Assembly (NCBI RefSeq): GCF_905475465.1
Contig: NC_062235.1
Location: forward strand, 6,458,001 to 6,522,000
Source of the DNA: Pieris napi
Taxonomy: Eukaryota > Arthropoda > Insecta > Lepidoptera > Pieridae
DNA length: 64,000 nt
Direction: 5' to 3'
Program-made: the position numbers and the translations under genes
The notes under the pieces: generated by a model
What the model was told of the DNA's origin: nothing
Database searches by the model: none
What the model saw: only the letters and a program-made list of their open reading frames with translations
Shown here: positions 33,009 to 44,383 of the stretch, one piece after another
Numbering within the stretch: the first letter of the stretch is position 1
Layout of the letters: each line of letters starts with the position of its first letter

Positions 33009-34929
33009 CATGACATTAAACTTAATGGTCAGTAAGTTGCAGGAGTGGAAGCGATATTACGGACGTCGAAGTGTTTTTTGTGTAAGAGACTTAATGCCAA
33101 AACATTTTTTTTTACCTTAATTGCATTTTTATTAGCTACAAAAGTGACGTTAGAAGCCATAATTTTGGCTTATTTTTTAATATTAATCACTTGCACATAC
33201 GGCCACAAAAACACTGAAGAACCAGCATGTAATACGTTAAAAATCGATAGCTTTTTAAATCACAAGATGGTACGACATAAAACTACTTGATTATTTAAAA
33301 AACTATATTTATAAGTAAATTACATTCATATAATATAATAAATAGTGATAATCATAAGTGCCACTTTCTGGATGCTAAAAACTTGATATAATCATTTGAA
33401 TCTAAGTAATCATTTCATTAGCGAAGAGCATCACAATTTGTGTCGGATCCGAGGGCCCTCAATCATACTCAATTTCAGTTGTCCTCCATTACACGGATCT
33501 CATCACGATTAATACTTCCAACGGACACTACTTTTCTTTCTGCGCCTAGCGGATTATTCAGAAACTAAGCCGTTAATAAAGAGAAGATTTTATATATAAA
33601 CGAAATGGATACATTAAATTTAAATTTAGGAATACAGGAATATAGGAACGAATATAGGAATTCATCCTGTATTCGAATGAGAATTCTCGTCAAGAACAGG
33701 TTTCTTACGTCTAACTGTGGAGCGTCAATGTTTCAATTGGTTTGTGACGTTTTAAGCACAATTTTAATAGTTTAATGGATATAATGTTATAGTGTATATG
33801 TCACTGGCTTTAGTATATAAGTTAGTTATTTAAATATGTTCGACGTCCTGGAGGACAGAAAAACTGTGTCCCGTTTGTGTTTCCACCACATATTTTCTAT
33901 TTAAGATCATGCATATAATAAATAAAATAAATAGGTAATATCTACTTATTTTAAGTTAAAACACATTTGAATCTGTGAAGCGATTCTCGTATAACGTATT
34001 GAAAACGTCAAAATTGGTACTTTCTTATACTTAAAGCAATCGAAAGCATTGTCCGCGTGTGATTCTGCTGAAAAATGCAACGAAAAGTGATTTTAATTAT
34101 ATTCATTACGAACAAAATAAAAAAGCTTCCTCAATTTCGAGGGGTCTAAACGATTTATAAAGATAAGATGAATGATGGATTTATGCATCAATTTAATAAA
34201 GTCCGGCTATTATTTTTGCAAAATACTGCCTTTCCGTTGCTCTTAAATGAGAACTTCAGATTAACCCTCTGAGTTTTTCACCGCCGATATTTCAGAGTTC
34301 ACCAACCGACCGCTCTTTTAATTCCAAACTATTATTTACCTTTTTTGTATTTCGACTTTTTTGTAATTGGGGCGTTCATTAGTACTTTAAATGTGGAGTG
34401 AACAATCAGAATATCCAGGCACAACTACTGTAGAAGAAAAAGTTTGATACTTTAACATGTTTTGATATAGATTAGAGTCTATTTAAATCAAATTTCGTTA
34501 TAGTAATAATTTTTCTACATGTATTTTGTCATCATCATTGTTCAACTCATCTTATATACTCTCAATAACCTTATGCAGTCTGAATGTCTCAATTTCCGTA
34601 TTGCCTATCGTAGTGGTCCAACCTATATGACACCAAAAGTATCGAATAACATTGGTATCGGTTTTTAAATATATCGCAAAAATATTGATTGCATTATATC
34701 CTCTAACACTTTACACACTTTTCTACAGTCGAAAATGTAAGATACACAGGATGTAATTACTTTTTTAGACAACGTAACACGATGCACAATACTAAAGCGA
34801 TCAATAATTATTCGTTGACATCAAATGTCGATTTACAAGCAACGTCAATTAGTTCGTGTCTGTGTAAGCACTAAGCAATCATTGTTACATAATTGTCGTA
34901 TTTTACAGTACAATGCATATATATGTCAC
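33009..34929. other. No recognised gene
   Basis: ORFs at 32893-33120 and 33045-33290 (plus) have no recognised domain. A slightly G+C-richer patch at about 33430-33560 ('ggatccgagggccctcaatc') is unassigned. Confidence 0.5.
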
Positions 34930-35235
34930 CGTAAAATTGTAAACACCTTTAGATTGTAATCTATCTCGCGAGATTATAAACTGTCGAAAGATTGTGAACC
35001 TCAACGAACTGCTTACAATTTAACGTATTATTATTCGGTAGTTATATGAAATTGTTGGAAAGTAAAATTAATCTGTAATTGACCAAAGAAGTTTGAATGA
35101 TAACTAAGTTAGTGTAGTACAATCTACCGAATAATAATACGTTAAATTGTAAGCAGTAAGCTGAGGTTCACAATCTTTCGACAGTTTATAATCTCGCGAG
35201 ATTGATTACAATCTAACGGTGTTTACAATTTTACG
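34930..35235. mobile_element. Foldback element with 112-bp inverted arms
   Basis: Bases 34930-35041 and 35124-35235 are inverted copies of exactly 112 bp with five mismatches, separated by 82 bp. Arms start CGTAAAATTGTAAACACC and end ATTATTCGGTAG; each contains the palindrome TCTCGCGAGA. Outside the arms both flanks read 'atatatatgt' in inverted sense, so the true ends may reach a little further. No coding sequence. Most likely a MITE or foldback transposon; the superfamily cannot be fixed without clear target duplications. Confidence 0.85.
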
Positions 35236-37635
35236 TTAACATATATATAACGTACCAGAGACAATCTCAGCCGCACTGGCACAGACTCAATTTTTCTTTA
35301 ATAATATCTCGGAATTGCTGATGACAGCTAATTTAAAAAATGTTGATATAAAGATGAAAATTTCCTTAAGTTGTCGTAATGAAATAAATGATTGTTAGAT
35401 ACCACTCAGGCTTTTATTAAAATAATTAATAAATGGTAATTGCGTTTTATGATTTAAATGTTGTAAGTATACACTTTCACCTAATTTAATTGCGTTTTAT
35501 TATTACAAACTCTTTTAATTAAGGACAAATTTTAAAGGTATTGAACTTGTTTTTGGTGTAATTAATTATATTGTTTTAAATATTTCTTCCCATTTCCATT
35601 ATCCAATTTCGCAACATCGTGCAATTATATGAACATAGTGCAAACATTTTTTTTGGTTCACTGCTGGGATTTCAACATCGAACGCCTACACTACTAGGCC
35701 AACACTGCTCTTTATTATGTAAGAATGAATATTATAAACGAATTTATAAAAACGAATCTAAAAACAATCGGTATCACTTTCAAAGTAAACGTTGAGGAAA
35801 CTAACAATTAAGCTGGGGGAAAACGTAAGTAAAGAACAATCACTTTTCTTTCATTGTTTACTTTACTAATTGATTCTTTTATCTCCAAATACTTACTAAG
35901 AGTCATTTGTTGGTTTAATGGTTATATTGTAATATTAGAGATTCGCTACGGAAAAGTAGATTTACGGAAATATATTATCTTTAATGTAATAATACGATTA
36001 TAAACCCACTAAACATATTTAATAACCATAAACAATATTATTGTTGCACATTCTTCAACGCAGTATAAATAATTTCAATATTTCTTTCACATAAAAATCT
36101 GCCTCCATAAGACATATTTTGGTTTTGTTGAAGTTATACTTCTTTAGGCGCGTTATGAAAAATTGATGAGAGTGAAATTTTACGATGCACGCGCACCGTG
36201 ACACAAAATTAACACAATGAAGTTGCCCACGGAAGATGCTACGGCATTGGACATAATTTAAAAACAACATTCGAATAATAATAGAATTTAAGTTACACTT
36301 AATGTAAGAGAATAATAATAAATATTTATTTATTTAATTTTTCAAATGTAAACTGAACTTTATTGACTATAATGACTCCTTTTCCAGCGTTTGATTATTT
36401 AATTGTAATTAATTATTTGCATGCAATCAAAAACTATTTTTAATAATGCTAAAGTATAACTTCTTACGCGCGTACATAAGTACACGCACCCTTTTTTTAG
36501 TTCTTCAGATCAGTTTTTTGTGCCTTCCACTCAACCGCTTATATTCCACTACCTCCAACTAACGCTAAACTCTCCACGAATACAATATATTCCGTGGTAT
36601 AATAGATTGCGCGGTACACGAGGTGAACGTATATGACATGAAAGAGTTACATCATCATTATGTTTCTTCATCAGACAAGATATTATTGAACTCTGCCTAA
36701 AGAGAAATGGGTTATTGACTCTAAGACTCAATTTGGAATGCAGTTTTTTGCTTTAGCAAGTACTCGAGAATAACAATAAAAGCAAAGCATGAAAAGAATT
36801 TCCAGTAATAAATCATAGAACATTATACTTGGTGATCTATGAAATGAATCGTAAGCACAAAAGGGTATCCGCTAAGCTGTTAAATAAAAGTTAATTGAAA
36901 CGTCAGTCGTGTGGCGAACTGCCTGAAATGAAAAATGGAAGATTGGAGCGAAATTGTTATTTTAATACGTCTTCCGCTAGTAAAGATTGTTAGAAAAATA
37001 TTACTAGAATGAAGTGAGCAAGAATTGTGATTTCTATTATTTTAACTGTACATAATAAAATTATAAATGATTTATCTAAGTTTATTTCGAAAAGTCGAAA
37101 ATCTGGTAAAGTATTATTTTAAATGTGATGTTTCGTCCTCTGATTTTTATGATAATAACATTAAAAAAAACAATTTTCTTCGCAATCGCCTGCAAAATAA
37201 TAGAGTGTGCGACTATCATATTATATGGATCTTTATTCATTTATAGCCCCGATATAGCTTTTATTTTTTTCATACGACATTTCTGATGTCATTAGAATAT
37301 GAATGGTTTCAATACAATGTTTTGACTGTGATTTTGATTTTCCTCGTAACGAACATCAAAGCGACGTTGTTCAATTACTTGTTTAGACAATCCTAATTGC
37401 TTTTAATATACATGACACAAAGGGGGTATTATGTGTTATTTTATTTATATATATATATTATCAAAATTAATAAAATAATTAATTTACTAAAATCCATATG
37501 TATACCTAAAATATTTAAAAATCAGAGCATAAAGCTTTATTCGAAAGCTTGCTATTTATGGTGAATTTAAATTGGAATCTAATTGTCTTGTAAAATATTG
37601 TATATGCGACGCGATACACATAATAAATCAGTAAT
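35236..37635. other. No recognised gene
   Basis: A possible scrap of a type B SINE head lies near 35660-35711 ('actactaggccaacactgct', minus strand). Otherwise nothing supported. Confidence 0.5.
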
Positions 37636-37640
37636 GATAC
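37636..37640 (+). repeat. Target-site duplication (5' copy), BEL/Pao
   Basis: GATAC immediately before the 5' LTR is repeated directly after the 3' LTR (43267-43271). A 5-bp duplication is typical for BEL/Pao elements. Confidence 0.95.
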
Positions 37641-37847
37641 TGTTGGTGCATAGCGCCTGAATACTATTGAGTAGCAACTACTACAAATGTCTTCACTGCT
37701 ACAAACAGAACAAGGGCGTGCTTTAGTTTGTAGTATTACTAATTCATTCCAATTACACCTCTGTACAAAGAAACATCTTTTTTGATTTATAATCCTTTTT
37801 TCAAAGAAAATATATTAATTTAACTTTCATACTATCCTGCAGTAACA
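37641..37847 (+). repeat. 5' LTR
   Basis: 207 bp, TGTTGGTGCATAGCGCC at the start and CTGCAGTAACA at the end. I see no difference from the 3' LTR. It should contain the promoter and the R region; no clear TATA box could be singled out. Confidence 0.96.
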
Positions 37848-37848
37848 T

Positions 37849-37866
37849 TGGTCCTTCGAGCCGGAT
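37849..37866 (+). promoter_or_regulatory. Primer binding site, tRNA-Tyr type
   Basis: TGGTCCTTCGAGCCGGAT begins one base after the 5' LTR. It is complementary to the 3' end, including CCA, of insect tRNA-Tyr as I know it (T-arm and acceptor ending CGAAGGACCA). Minus-strand DNA synthesis would be primed here. Confidence 0.85.
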
Positions 37867-38290
37867 AATAATTGAAATAAGGAATTAATTAATTACTTCA
37901 ATCAAGGTCAGTGGAGGTTATCAAGAAGAAAAAAGGATTTGTACAGGAGTGTGTCGTGAGTCGGTATAGTTTTTTCTTACGTTATTTAAATGATTTAAAA
38001 ACCTGATTTAATTATTGTTATGTATAAAAGTGATTTGTGTTAATTATTATATACGTAGTTGTATATTATTATTTTTAATAAAATTGTAGGTGTTACGTAC
38101 TATTTTACATACCACGTTTTGAATACTGCTACCTACTACTTATGTTCAAAATATATATTTCTTTTAGTGTTTTTGAAGTAGATAATTTAATTCTGTTTTA
38201 TTTTGGTTGATTGTGTGTGTAAGTTTTTTTTAATTATTTACCTTAGAATATTGACGATAGTTCCAGGATTTAACTGCTGGCTCTGCAAAC

Positions 38291-40537
38291 ATGTCTGAAA
38301 AAACCGAAGTAGCTGAACTTATTAAAAAGCGCAGCAGCTATAAGGGTCAAGTTACCATTTTCAACGGGTTTTTATCTTCATTTGAATCGCCATCACCTCC
38401 CGATGAAAGGGATTATGAGGAGTTGGAGTTGCGCATTAAGAGGTTTGATGCATTGTATAATAAGTTCGATGAGGTGCAAACACGATTGGAATGTTTACAG
38501 GATGATGAGAGTCAGGTGTTTGGGGAGCGTGAGGAATTTGAAAATAGATATTATAAGGCATTAAGTAATGCTCAGAAAATTCTTTCAAATTATAAAAAAT
38601 CTCACATTCCTCTTCCATCTGATGGCGATGGTAGTGTCATACATAGTGTTAAACTGAATCCTGTCAAATTGCCCACGATCCAAATACCGAAATTTAACGG
38701 TTTATTTAACGAGTGGATCGGTTTTAGGGATACGTTTATGAGCCTAATTCACACCAACAACGACCTAGACGATATTAACAAATTCCATTATTTGAAGTCG
38801 TCTCTAGAGGGCAGCGCTGCTTTGGTAGTATCTTCCGTTGAGCTCTCAGGAAAGAATTATAGCGTAGCTTGGACATTACTGTGTGACAGATTCGATAATA
38901 AAAACTTATTAATCCAACATCATGTTGCTGCACTATTTAAAATTGAACCTGTCACACGGGAGACAGCATGTAATTTAAAGGGCATCGTTGACCAATTAAA
39001 TAAAAATCTAAGGGCCTTAGATACATTGGGTGAATCCACTAAACATTGGGATACTTTATTAGTTTACCTAATAAGTCAAAAGTTAGACACAAAATCATTC
39101 CGAGAATGGGAGGAATATAAAGGCCGGCTACCCACCGACACACGTATTGAACTTTTACACTTATTAGATTTCTTACGTGTTCGCATTACTTTATTAGATT
39201 CAGTTGAACACAACACAAATTCAAAAATTAAACCCAGTCACAAAATTATGACGTTACAGACTAATAATATTAACATTAAAGAGATTTGTCCTAAATGTGA
39301 TGGCGAGCATAAACTGAATATGTGTTCTCAGTTTTTAGCCTTAAATAACGAAGAGCGTCTTCAATTATTGCCAACATTTAAGGTTTGTTTTAATTGTTTC
39401 TCTAAATCTCATTTCTCAAATAATTGCAAAAAATCAGGTTGCAAAATATGTAAGAAAAAACATTCAGTTTTAGTTCACGTTGCAGATAAGCAGAAGCTGT
39501 TAGTGCGTGGTGAGGGTATTGGTTCTAATGCTACTCCCGCCATCAGTAATCCGAATAACTTGACATTATCAACCAGCGTTTCTTCTGCCGGTCAAGACAA
39601 TAATTGTCGCCGCGGAAATTTGGTTTTATTATCCACTGCGCTAGTCAAGTTATACGATTCAAACAATCGCGAACACGTTGTTCGTGTTATATTAGATTCT
39701 GGTAGCACATCTAGCCTTTTATCGTACAGGATGTTTCAACAGTTAAATCTGTCGTATAATAAAATAAGTCAATCCGTTCAGGGTATTAATAATGCAATTA
39801 CCCAAATCGATAAAATGTGTAATCTGCGTTTTAAGTCATTGGATGACTCATTTACGTGTAACATTAATTGTTTTATTTTACCATCGTTAACTGATAGTGT
39901 ACCAAACAGTACAGTTAATATCTTAAATTTAAATATTCCTACGAATATTTGTTTAGCGGATCCTCATTTTTATAAACCCGCGTCCATCGACCTTATATTA
40001 GGCGCTGATGTCTTTTGGAATATAGTAGGAAACCAAAGAATTGAGTTAGGGCATAACAAACCTACTCTTTGTGAAACAAGGTTAGGTTGGATAGTTTCTG
40101 GTCCAGTTTGTGATACGGTTTTATTTTCAACTTGTCCACCTAATCGTATTCAGTGCAATTTTGTTAGTAAAAATCTAATTGATGATGATATTAATTCTAC
40201 GTCAAATAATTTAAGCCTTAACAGTATTCAGATGGTAGGTCCAACGGTTCAGGACGATCTTGTGTCCATTCTTTTAAGGTTCAGACAACATAAGTATGTT
40301 ATCGTCGCTGACATAGAGAAAATGTACCGAAAAATACTTGTTCATCCTGATGATAGATACCTGCAGCATATATTATGGCGTGACAACCCATCTCAATCCC
40401 TTAGAGCTTTCCAATTAAATACTGTAACATATGGTACCGCGAGTGCACCATTTCTCGCTACAAGATGTCTGAAACAATTGGGACTCGAATGTCAAGACCA
40501 CCAGATAGCAGAAGTCATTCTCCATGGGATGGGATGA
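38291..40537 (+). pseudogene. gag-protease and truncated reverse transcriptase
   Basis: 748 codons, ATG in context GCAAACATGT. Residues about 1-310 are Gag, with the DUF1759-type core from about 127 (LPTIQIPKFNG, EWIGFRDTF). Two cysteine-rich zinc-binding knuckles lie at about 334 (CPKC) and 368-390 (CFNCFSKSHFSNNC, CKICKKKH). The protease (DUF1758-like) has its active site at about 467-472 (LDSGST) and a LILGADVFW motif near 580. RT sequence begins abruptly at about residue 640 (SLNSIQMVGPTVQDDL), right after a stretch that should precede the fingers domain. The block normally between them, of the order of 130 residues by my recollection of the family, is missing although the frame stays open. 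Motif A (VADIEKMY) is present near 672 and YGTASAPF near 714. The frame ends at 40535-40537 just before the second catalytic motif. Confidence 0.93.
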
Positions 40538-43079
40538 TCTGAATTTAGTGAGGAATATTCGCGAAAAAGTAATAACCACACTAGGCTCAGCTGGTTTATT
40601 CCTACGAAAGTGGAAGTCTAATGAGCCTCAATTAATTTCAGAGTCTGCAACAGAAGCCTCGCATAATCTTAATGTTGGGGGGAATGAGCCAAGTAAGACC
40701 TTAGGTTTAGGTTGGCTACCTGTTTGTGATGATCTTTATTTCCCAATTGGGTTCTCTACTGCGGCTAACACAAAACGTACCTTGCTTTCAGTGATCTCAC
40801 AAATATTTGATCCTTTAGGTCTTCTCTCTCCTGTTGTCATTAAATTTAAGATTATATTACAAAGTTTATGGTTGCAGAATCTATCATGGGATGAACCTCT
40901 TCCTTCGCACATCCAAGCACTCTGGATGGATGCTACTAAAAATTTAAATGTGTTAAATAATTTACGGGTATCACGTCATGTAATGATTAATTCGTATGAA
41001 CAATTAGAAATTCATGTGTTTTCGGACGCTTCTGAAAGGGCATACGGTGCCTGTTTATACATACGTAGTAGTGATCGTAGCGGTAATGTATTAGTACGTT
41101 TATTAACAGCTAAGAGTAGGGTAGCACCGATTAAACCAACTACAATACCACGGCTCGAGCTTTGTGGAGCTCAAGTGGCTGCAAAACTATATAAAAAGGT
41201 TTGTAGTTCGTTAAGAATTAAAGTTACGAAATCATTTTTCTGGACTGACTCTTCCATTGTATTAGGTTGGCTTAAGATGTTGCCAAGTAAATTAAATACG
41301 TTTGTAAGGAATCGCGTCGGAGACATTTTAGAAATAACCGGTGATTGTGAATGGCGTCATGTTCCTACCGCTCAAAACCCAGCTGATTATGTTTCTCGAG
41401 GAGTTAAAGTCGATGATATTGAATCACTAAACACATGGTGGTCAGGACCAAACTTTTTACAGAAGTCTTATACTGATTGGCCTTCCATTTTAGTACAATG
41501 TGAACCGTTGCCAGAAATGCGTAATGAGGTATGTTTACTTAACATTGCTCATCCAATAGAATTCATTCAATTTGAACGCTTTTCAAATTTTAACAGACTA
41601 CGACGTGCTATAGCTTATCTACTTAGGTTTATTGAATCGTGTAAGGGTCGACGTGCTGTAACTAATTACCTTACTGAAACAGAATTAAGTAATTCACTTA
41701 ACGTTATTATTCGTTCTGCTCAGAGAGAATCTTTTCCAGAATATGATATTCTTTTACAAAAGAAAGAATTACCAGTTAAAAGTGCTTTGTTAAAATTTAA
41801 TGTATTTTTAGATCAAAATAATTTAATGCGTATTGGCGGTCGTATTAGTAATTCACAATTTTCATATGATAAAAAACATCCTTTACTATTAATGTCCACA
41901 CATCGATTAACACAATTAATATTTCAACATGAACATTTGAAACTTATGCATGCTGGGCCACAGTTATTGTTATCTTCAATAAGAGAAGTTTATTGGCCTA
42001 TCGGTGGTAGAAATTTAGCAAAGACTACTTATAGACGATGTATCAGGTGTACACGCATGAAAGGAAAGATTGAAGCTCCTATTATGGGTAATTTACCCCA
42101 GCGTCGAGTAACTCCCGGTAATTATCCTTTTGAGTCTGTTGGCGTGGACTATGCAGGTCCTATTGCTTCTGTTAGTCGTCAAGGTCGTGGCTCCCGTGTT
42201 GTCAAAGTTTATATAGTTATATTTGTATGTTTTACGACTAAAGCATTACATCTGGAATTAGTGGGTGATTTGACAAGTAACAGTTTTATTTCTACTTTTC
42301 GTCGATTCATTGCTCGTCGGGGTAAACCATTGCACTTATATTCAGATAATGGTACTACATTTGTTGGGGCTTGTAAAGATTTAGCTAATTTCTTAATGCA
42401 TAACTCTGACTCTCTTGCCACTGATCTCATCAATGATGGCATAAACTTTCATTTCATACCTGCGTATTCACCACATTTTGGTGGGATTTGGGAGGCAGCA
42501 GTTAAATCTACGAAATACCATTTATTAAGAGTATTAGGGAACTCTAAATTAACTTTTGAAGAATTGTATACAGTTTTAACGCAAATAGAAGCTATTTTAA
42601 ACTCACGACCACTCACTCCCTTATCAACGCACCCTGAAGATCTGACCCCACTGACCCCTGGACATTTTTTGATCGGACGTCCACTCACAGCTATTCCAAC
42701 TGAAAGTTATGTAGACCACAATTTTACTCATCTTTCAAGATTTCGAAGAATTGAACAGCTTCGTCAACATTTCTGGACACGATGGAGCAAGGAGTATATC
42801 TCAGAACTCCAAAAACGGACAAAATGGCAAACCCAAGGAAACCCTTTGCAAATTGACTCACTTGTTTTGCTAAAGGAGGAAAATCTGCCACCTATGAAAT
42901 GGAAGCTGGGTCGCATCGTGGCGCTCTTTCCTGGTGCAGATGATGTTGTTCGTGTCGCAGAAATTAGAACGTCTACTGGAAATGTGAGACGATCATTTTC
43001 GAAAATTTGTCCATTGCCGAGTGGATTGGTTGAAGCCAAGCCTTCAACGCCTGGGGGCATGTTGGTGCATAGCGCCTGA
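40524..43079 (+). pseudogene. pol remainder: RT end, RNase H, integrase
   Basis: 851 codons in the +1 frame relative to the upstream ORF, overlapping it by 14 bases. In an intact element both would be one polyprotein; this ATG is probably not a natural start. The usual YVDD catalytic motif of RT is altered to GWDD here, and the local sequence is shortened. RNase H follows: FSDAS near 169, the IPRLELCGAQ glutamate near 212, FWTDSS near 240, NPADYVSRG near 287. The integrase zinc-binding HHCC region lies at about 469-513 (HEHLKLMHAG, CIRCTRMK). The integrase DDE core has VDYAGPI (near 540), YSDNGTTF (near 606) and GGIWEAAVKSTK (near 655), all three acidic residues present. A DUF5641-like C-terminus (WKLGRIVALFPG) ends the protein. 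The stop lies 19-20 bases inside the 3' LTR. Confidence 0.93.
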
Positions 43080-43266
43080 ATACTATTGAGTAGCAACTAC
43101 TACAAATGTCTTCACTGCTACAAACAGAACAAGGGCGTGCTTTAGTTTGTAGTATTACTAATTCATTCCAATTACACCTCTGTACAAAGAAACATCTTTT
43201 TTGATTTATAATCCTTTTTTCAAAGAAAATATATTAATTTAACTTTCATACTATCCTGCAGTAACA
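43060..43266 (+). repeat. 3' LTR
   Basis: 207 bp, matching the 5' LTR base for base on inspection. It is preceded by a short purine run (GGGGGCA at 43053-43059) where the polypurine tract should be. The pol reading frame ends inside it at 43079. Confidence 0.96.
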
Positions 43267-43271
43267 GATAC
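43267..43271 (+). repeat. Target-site duplication (3' copy), BEL/Pao
   Basis: GATAC, matching 37636-37640. Confidence 0.95.
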
Positions 43272-43889
43272 CATCAATGTACACTAAAAATACTGAACAA
43301 TTTAATAAATAAATTTTTATATATCGGTAAGATAAATAGCGTATTTTGGTACCATTTTAATTGAGTGCAGTTGTGCGGATAAACGTTAAACTTTGTTTTG
43401 ACAATATATGTTTGTTGGAAAGTTACAATGAGCTTGCAGAACCAATAACGAAACTGATAACCAGTGCAGTTATAATAACTACCTGAAGTCAATATAGCTA
43501 TCTGTGATTGTACAACATTACATTACACTGATTGATGCAAACGTTGGGAATTTTTGTCGCAAGTGTACAAAGCATCAGCATAAGAAGGTGCCTTCGTAGT
43601 TGCTCCATGCTAGGTCCTCAATGTTTAAAGTGGGTGTAGGTTGGATGGTCTTCACAATATTATTCGCTTCAGCCTGAAGTGATGAACAAATATTATGAGA
43701 GGACAAGTATATATTTTTGCTCTGATCCCATTGGGAGCGTACATGACCTTACACAAAATAGTACTGAGGTACTTTTACTCGGTTTTATTTGTATTTACCT
43801 TACCCGACAGACATTTTGTAAGCATTCAATTAACGTTTTACCGCATCGGACAACGGATACTTTCATCGTTGTTAGAGCTTAAAAATAAC
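43272..43889. other. No recognised gene
   Basis: Nothing supported. The stretch at about 43555-43680 is G+C-richer and unassigned. Confidence 0.55.
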
Positions 43890-44063
43890 CAGTGGCGCTA
43901 CAATCTTTTAGGTCTGGGCCAGTTTCGTGATTATTTATTTTTATTAATGGGCAAATAGATGAGCAGCCTTCTGTGCCTGATACATGACGTCGATATTTGG
44001 GTCTAAGGTATGCCGGTTTCCTCACGATGTTTACCGTACAAGCGCCGGGTGTAGTGCACAGCC
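43890..44063 (-). mobile_element. Truncated type B SINE
   Basis: Contains 'cagtggcgctacaatctttt', 'ggtctaaggtatgccggttt', 'cctcacgatgttt' and 'gtgcacagcc', in the order of the type B body read backwards. It has an internal deletion after 'ccgtacaagcgccggg' and stops at the edge of the tRNA-like head, exactly where the block at 44064-44345 starts. Confidence 0.75.
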
Positions 44064-44345
44064 GTCCCCAGTGCTTTCGCTTTCCCCAGTGCTCTCGCTC
44101 AATCTCGGGAATAATTTCGCCTCAAAATAGAGGTAACCCTATACAGGCAAGCCATCCCGTGGCATAAGTCAGTCAAAAATCACTCCAGTCAGTTTCCGTC
44201 CTGCCCTTCAGGCGATCTGCCCAAGCCGAGGTCCGAGTCTAAAAGGAGACACCCTTGTGCTAGCTGAAAAGAAAATAAAGAAAACGCCCATTCCGGCCGA
44301 GCTACACTCGCCAAAACACCCCGAGCAGCGAGTTTCAATAAAAAA
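44064..44345 (-). mobile_element. Probable LINE 5' region, copy 2
   Basis: On the minus strand it carries 'gcgagtgtagctcggccgg' and 'ctagcacaagggtgtctcc', matching copy 1 at 22600-22870 in order and spacing, with an A/T-rich insertion between them. It is clearly G+C-richer than its surroundings. The junction with the SINE head at 44063 may mark an insertion or rearrangement. Confidence 0.5.
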
Positions 44346-44383
44346 AATAAAAATGTGTGCGAGTACTAGGTGTACACACGTAA

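Larger units (their letters stand above)
37641..43266 (+). mobile_element. BEL/Pao LTR retrotransposon, defective copy
   Basis: A 5626-bp element with identical 207-bp LTRs (TG...CA), a tRNA-Tyr-type primer binding site and 5-bp target duplications. Order of domains: Gag (DUF1759-like), two zinc knuckles, aspartic protease, reverse transcriptase, RNase H, integrase and a C-terminal DUF5641-like region. This order, with integrase last and these Gag and protease types, marks the BEL/Pao superfamily. No env-like ORF follows. The reverse transcriptase lacks an internal block and is frameshifted at its catalytic motif, so the copy is not autonomous. Identical LTRs suggest a recent insertion. Confidence 0.96.

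Noticed and set aside
32190..33020. TWA or 8-bp target duplication around the MADF element
   Set aside because: Bases outside the 17-bp TIRs (GTGAGA and CATGAC) do not match; no duplication can be claimed.
42209..43096. Minus-strand ORFs of 77, 79 and 110 codons
   Set aside because: They are antisense shadows of the BEL/Pao integrase region.
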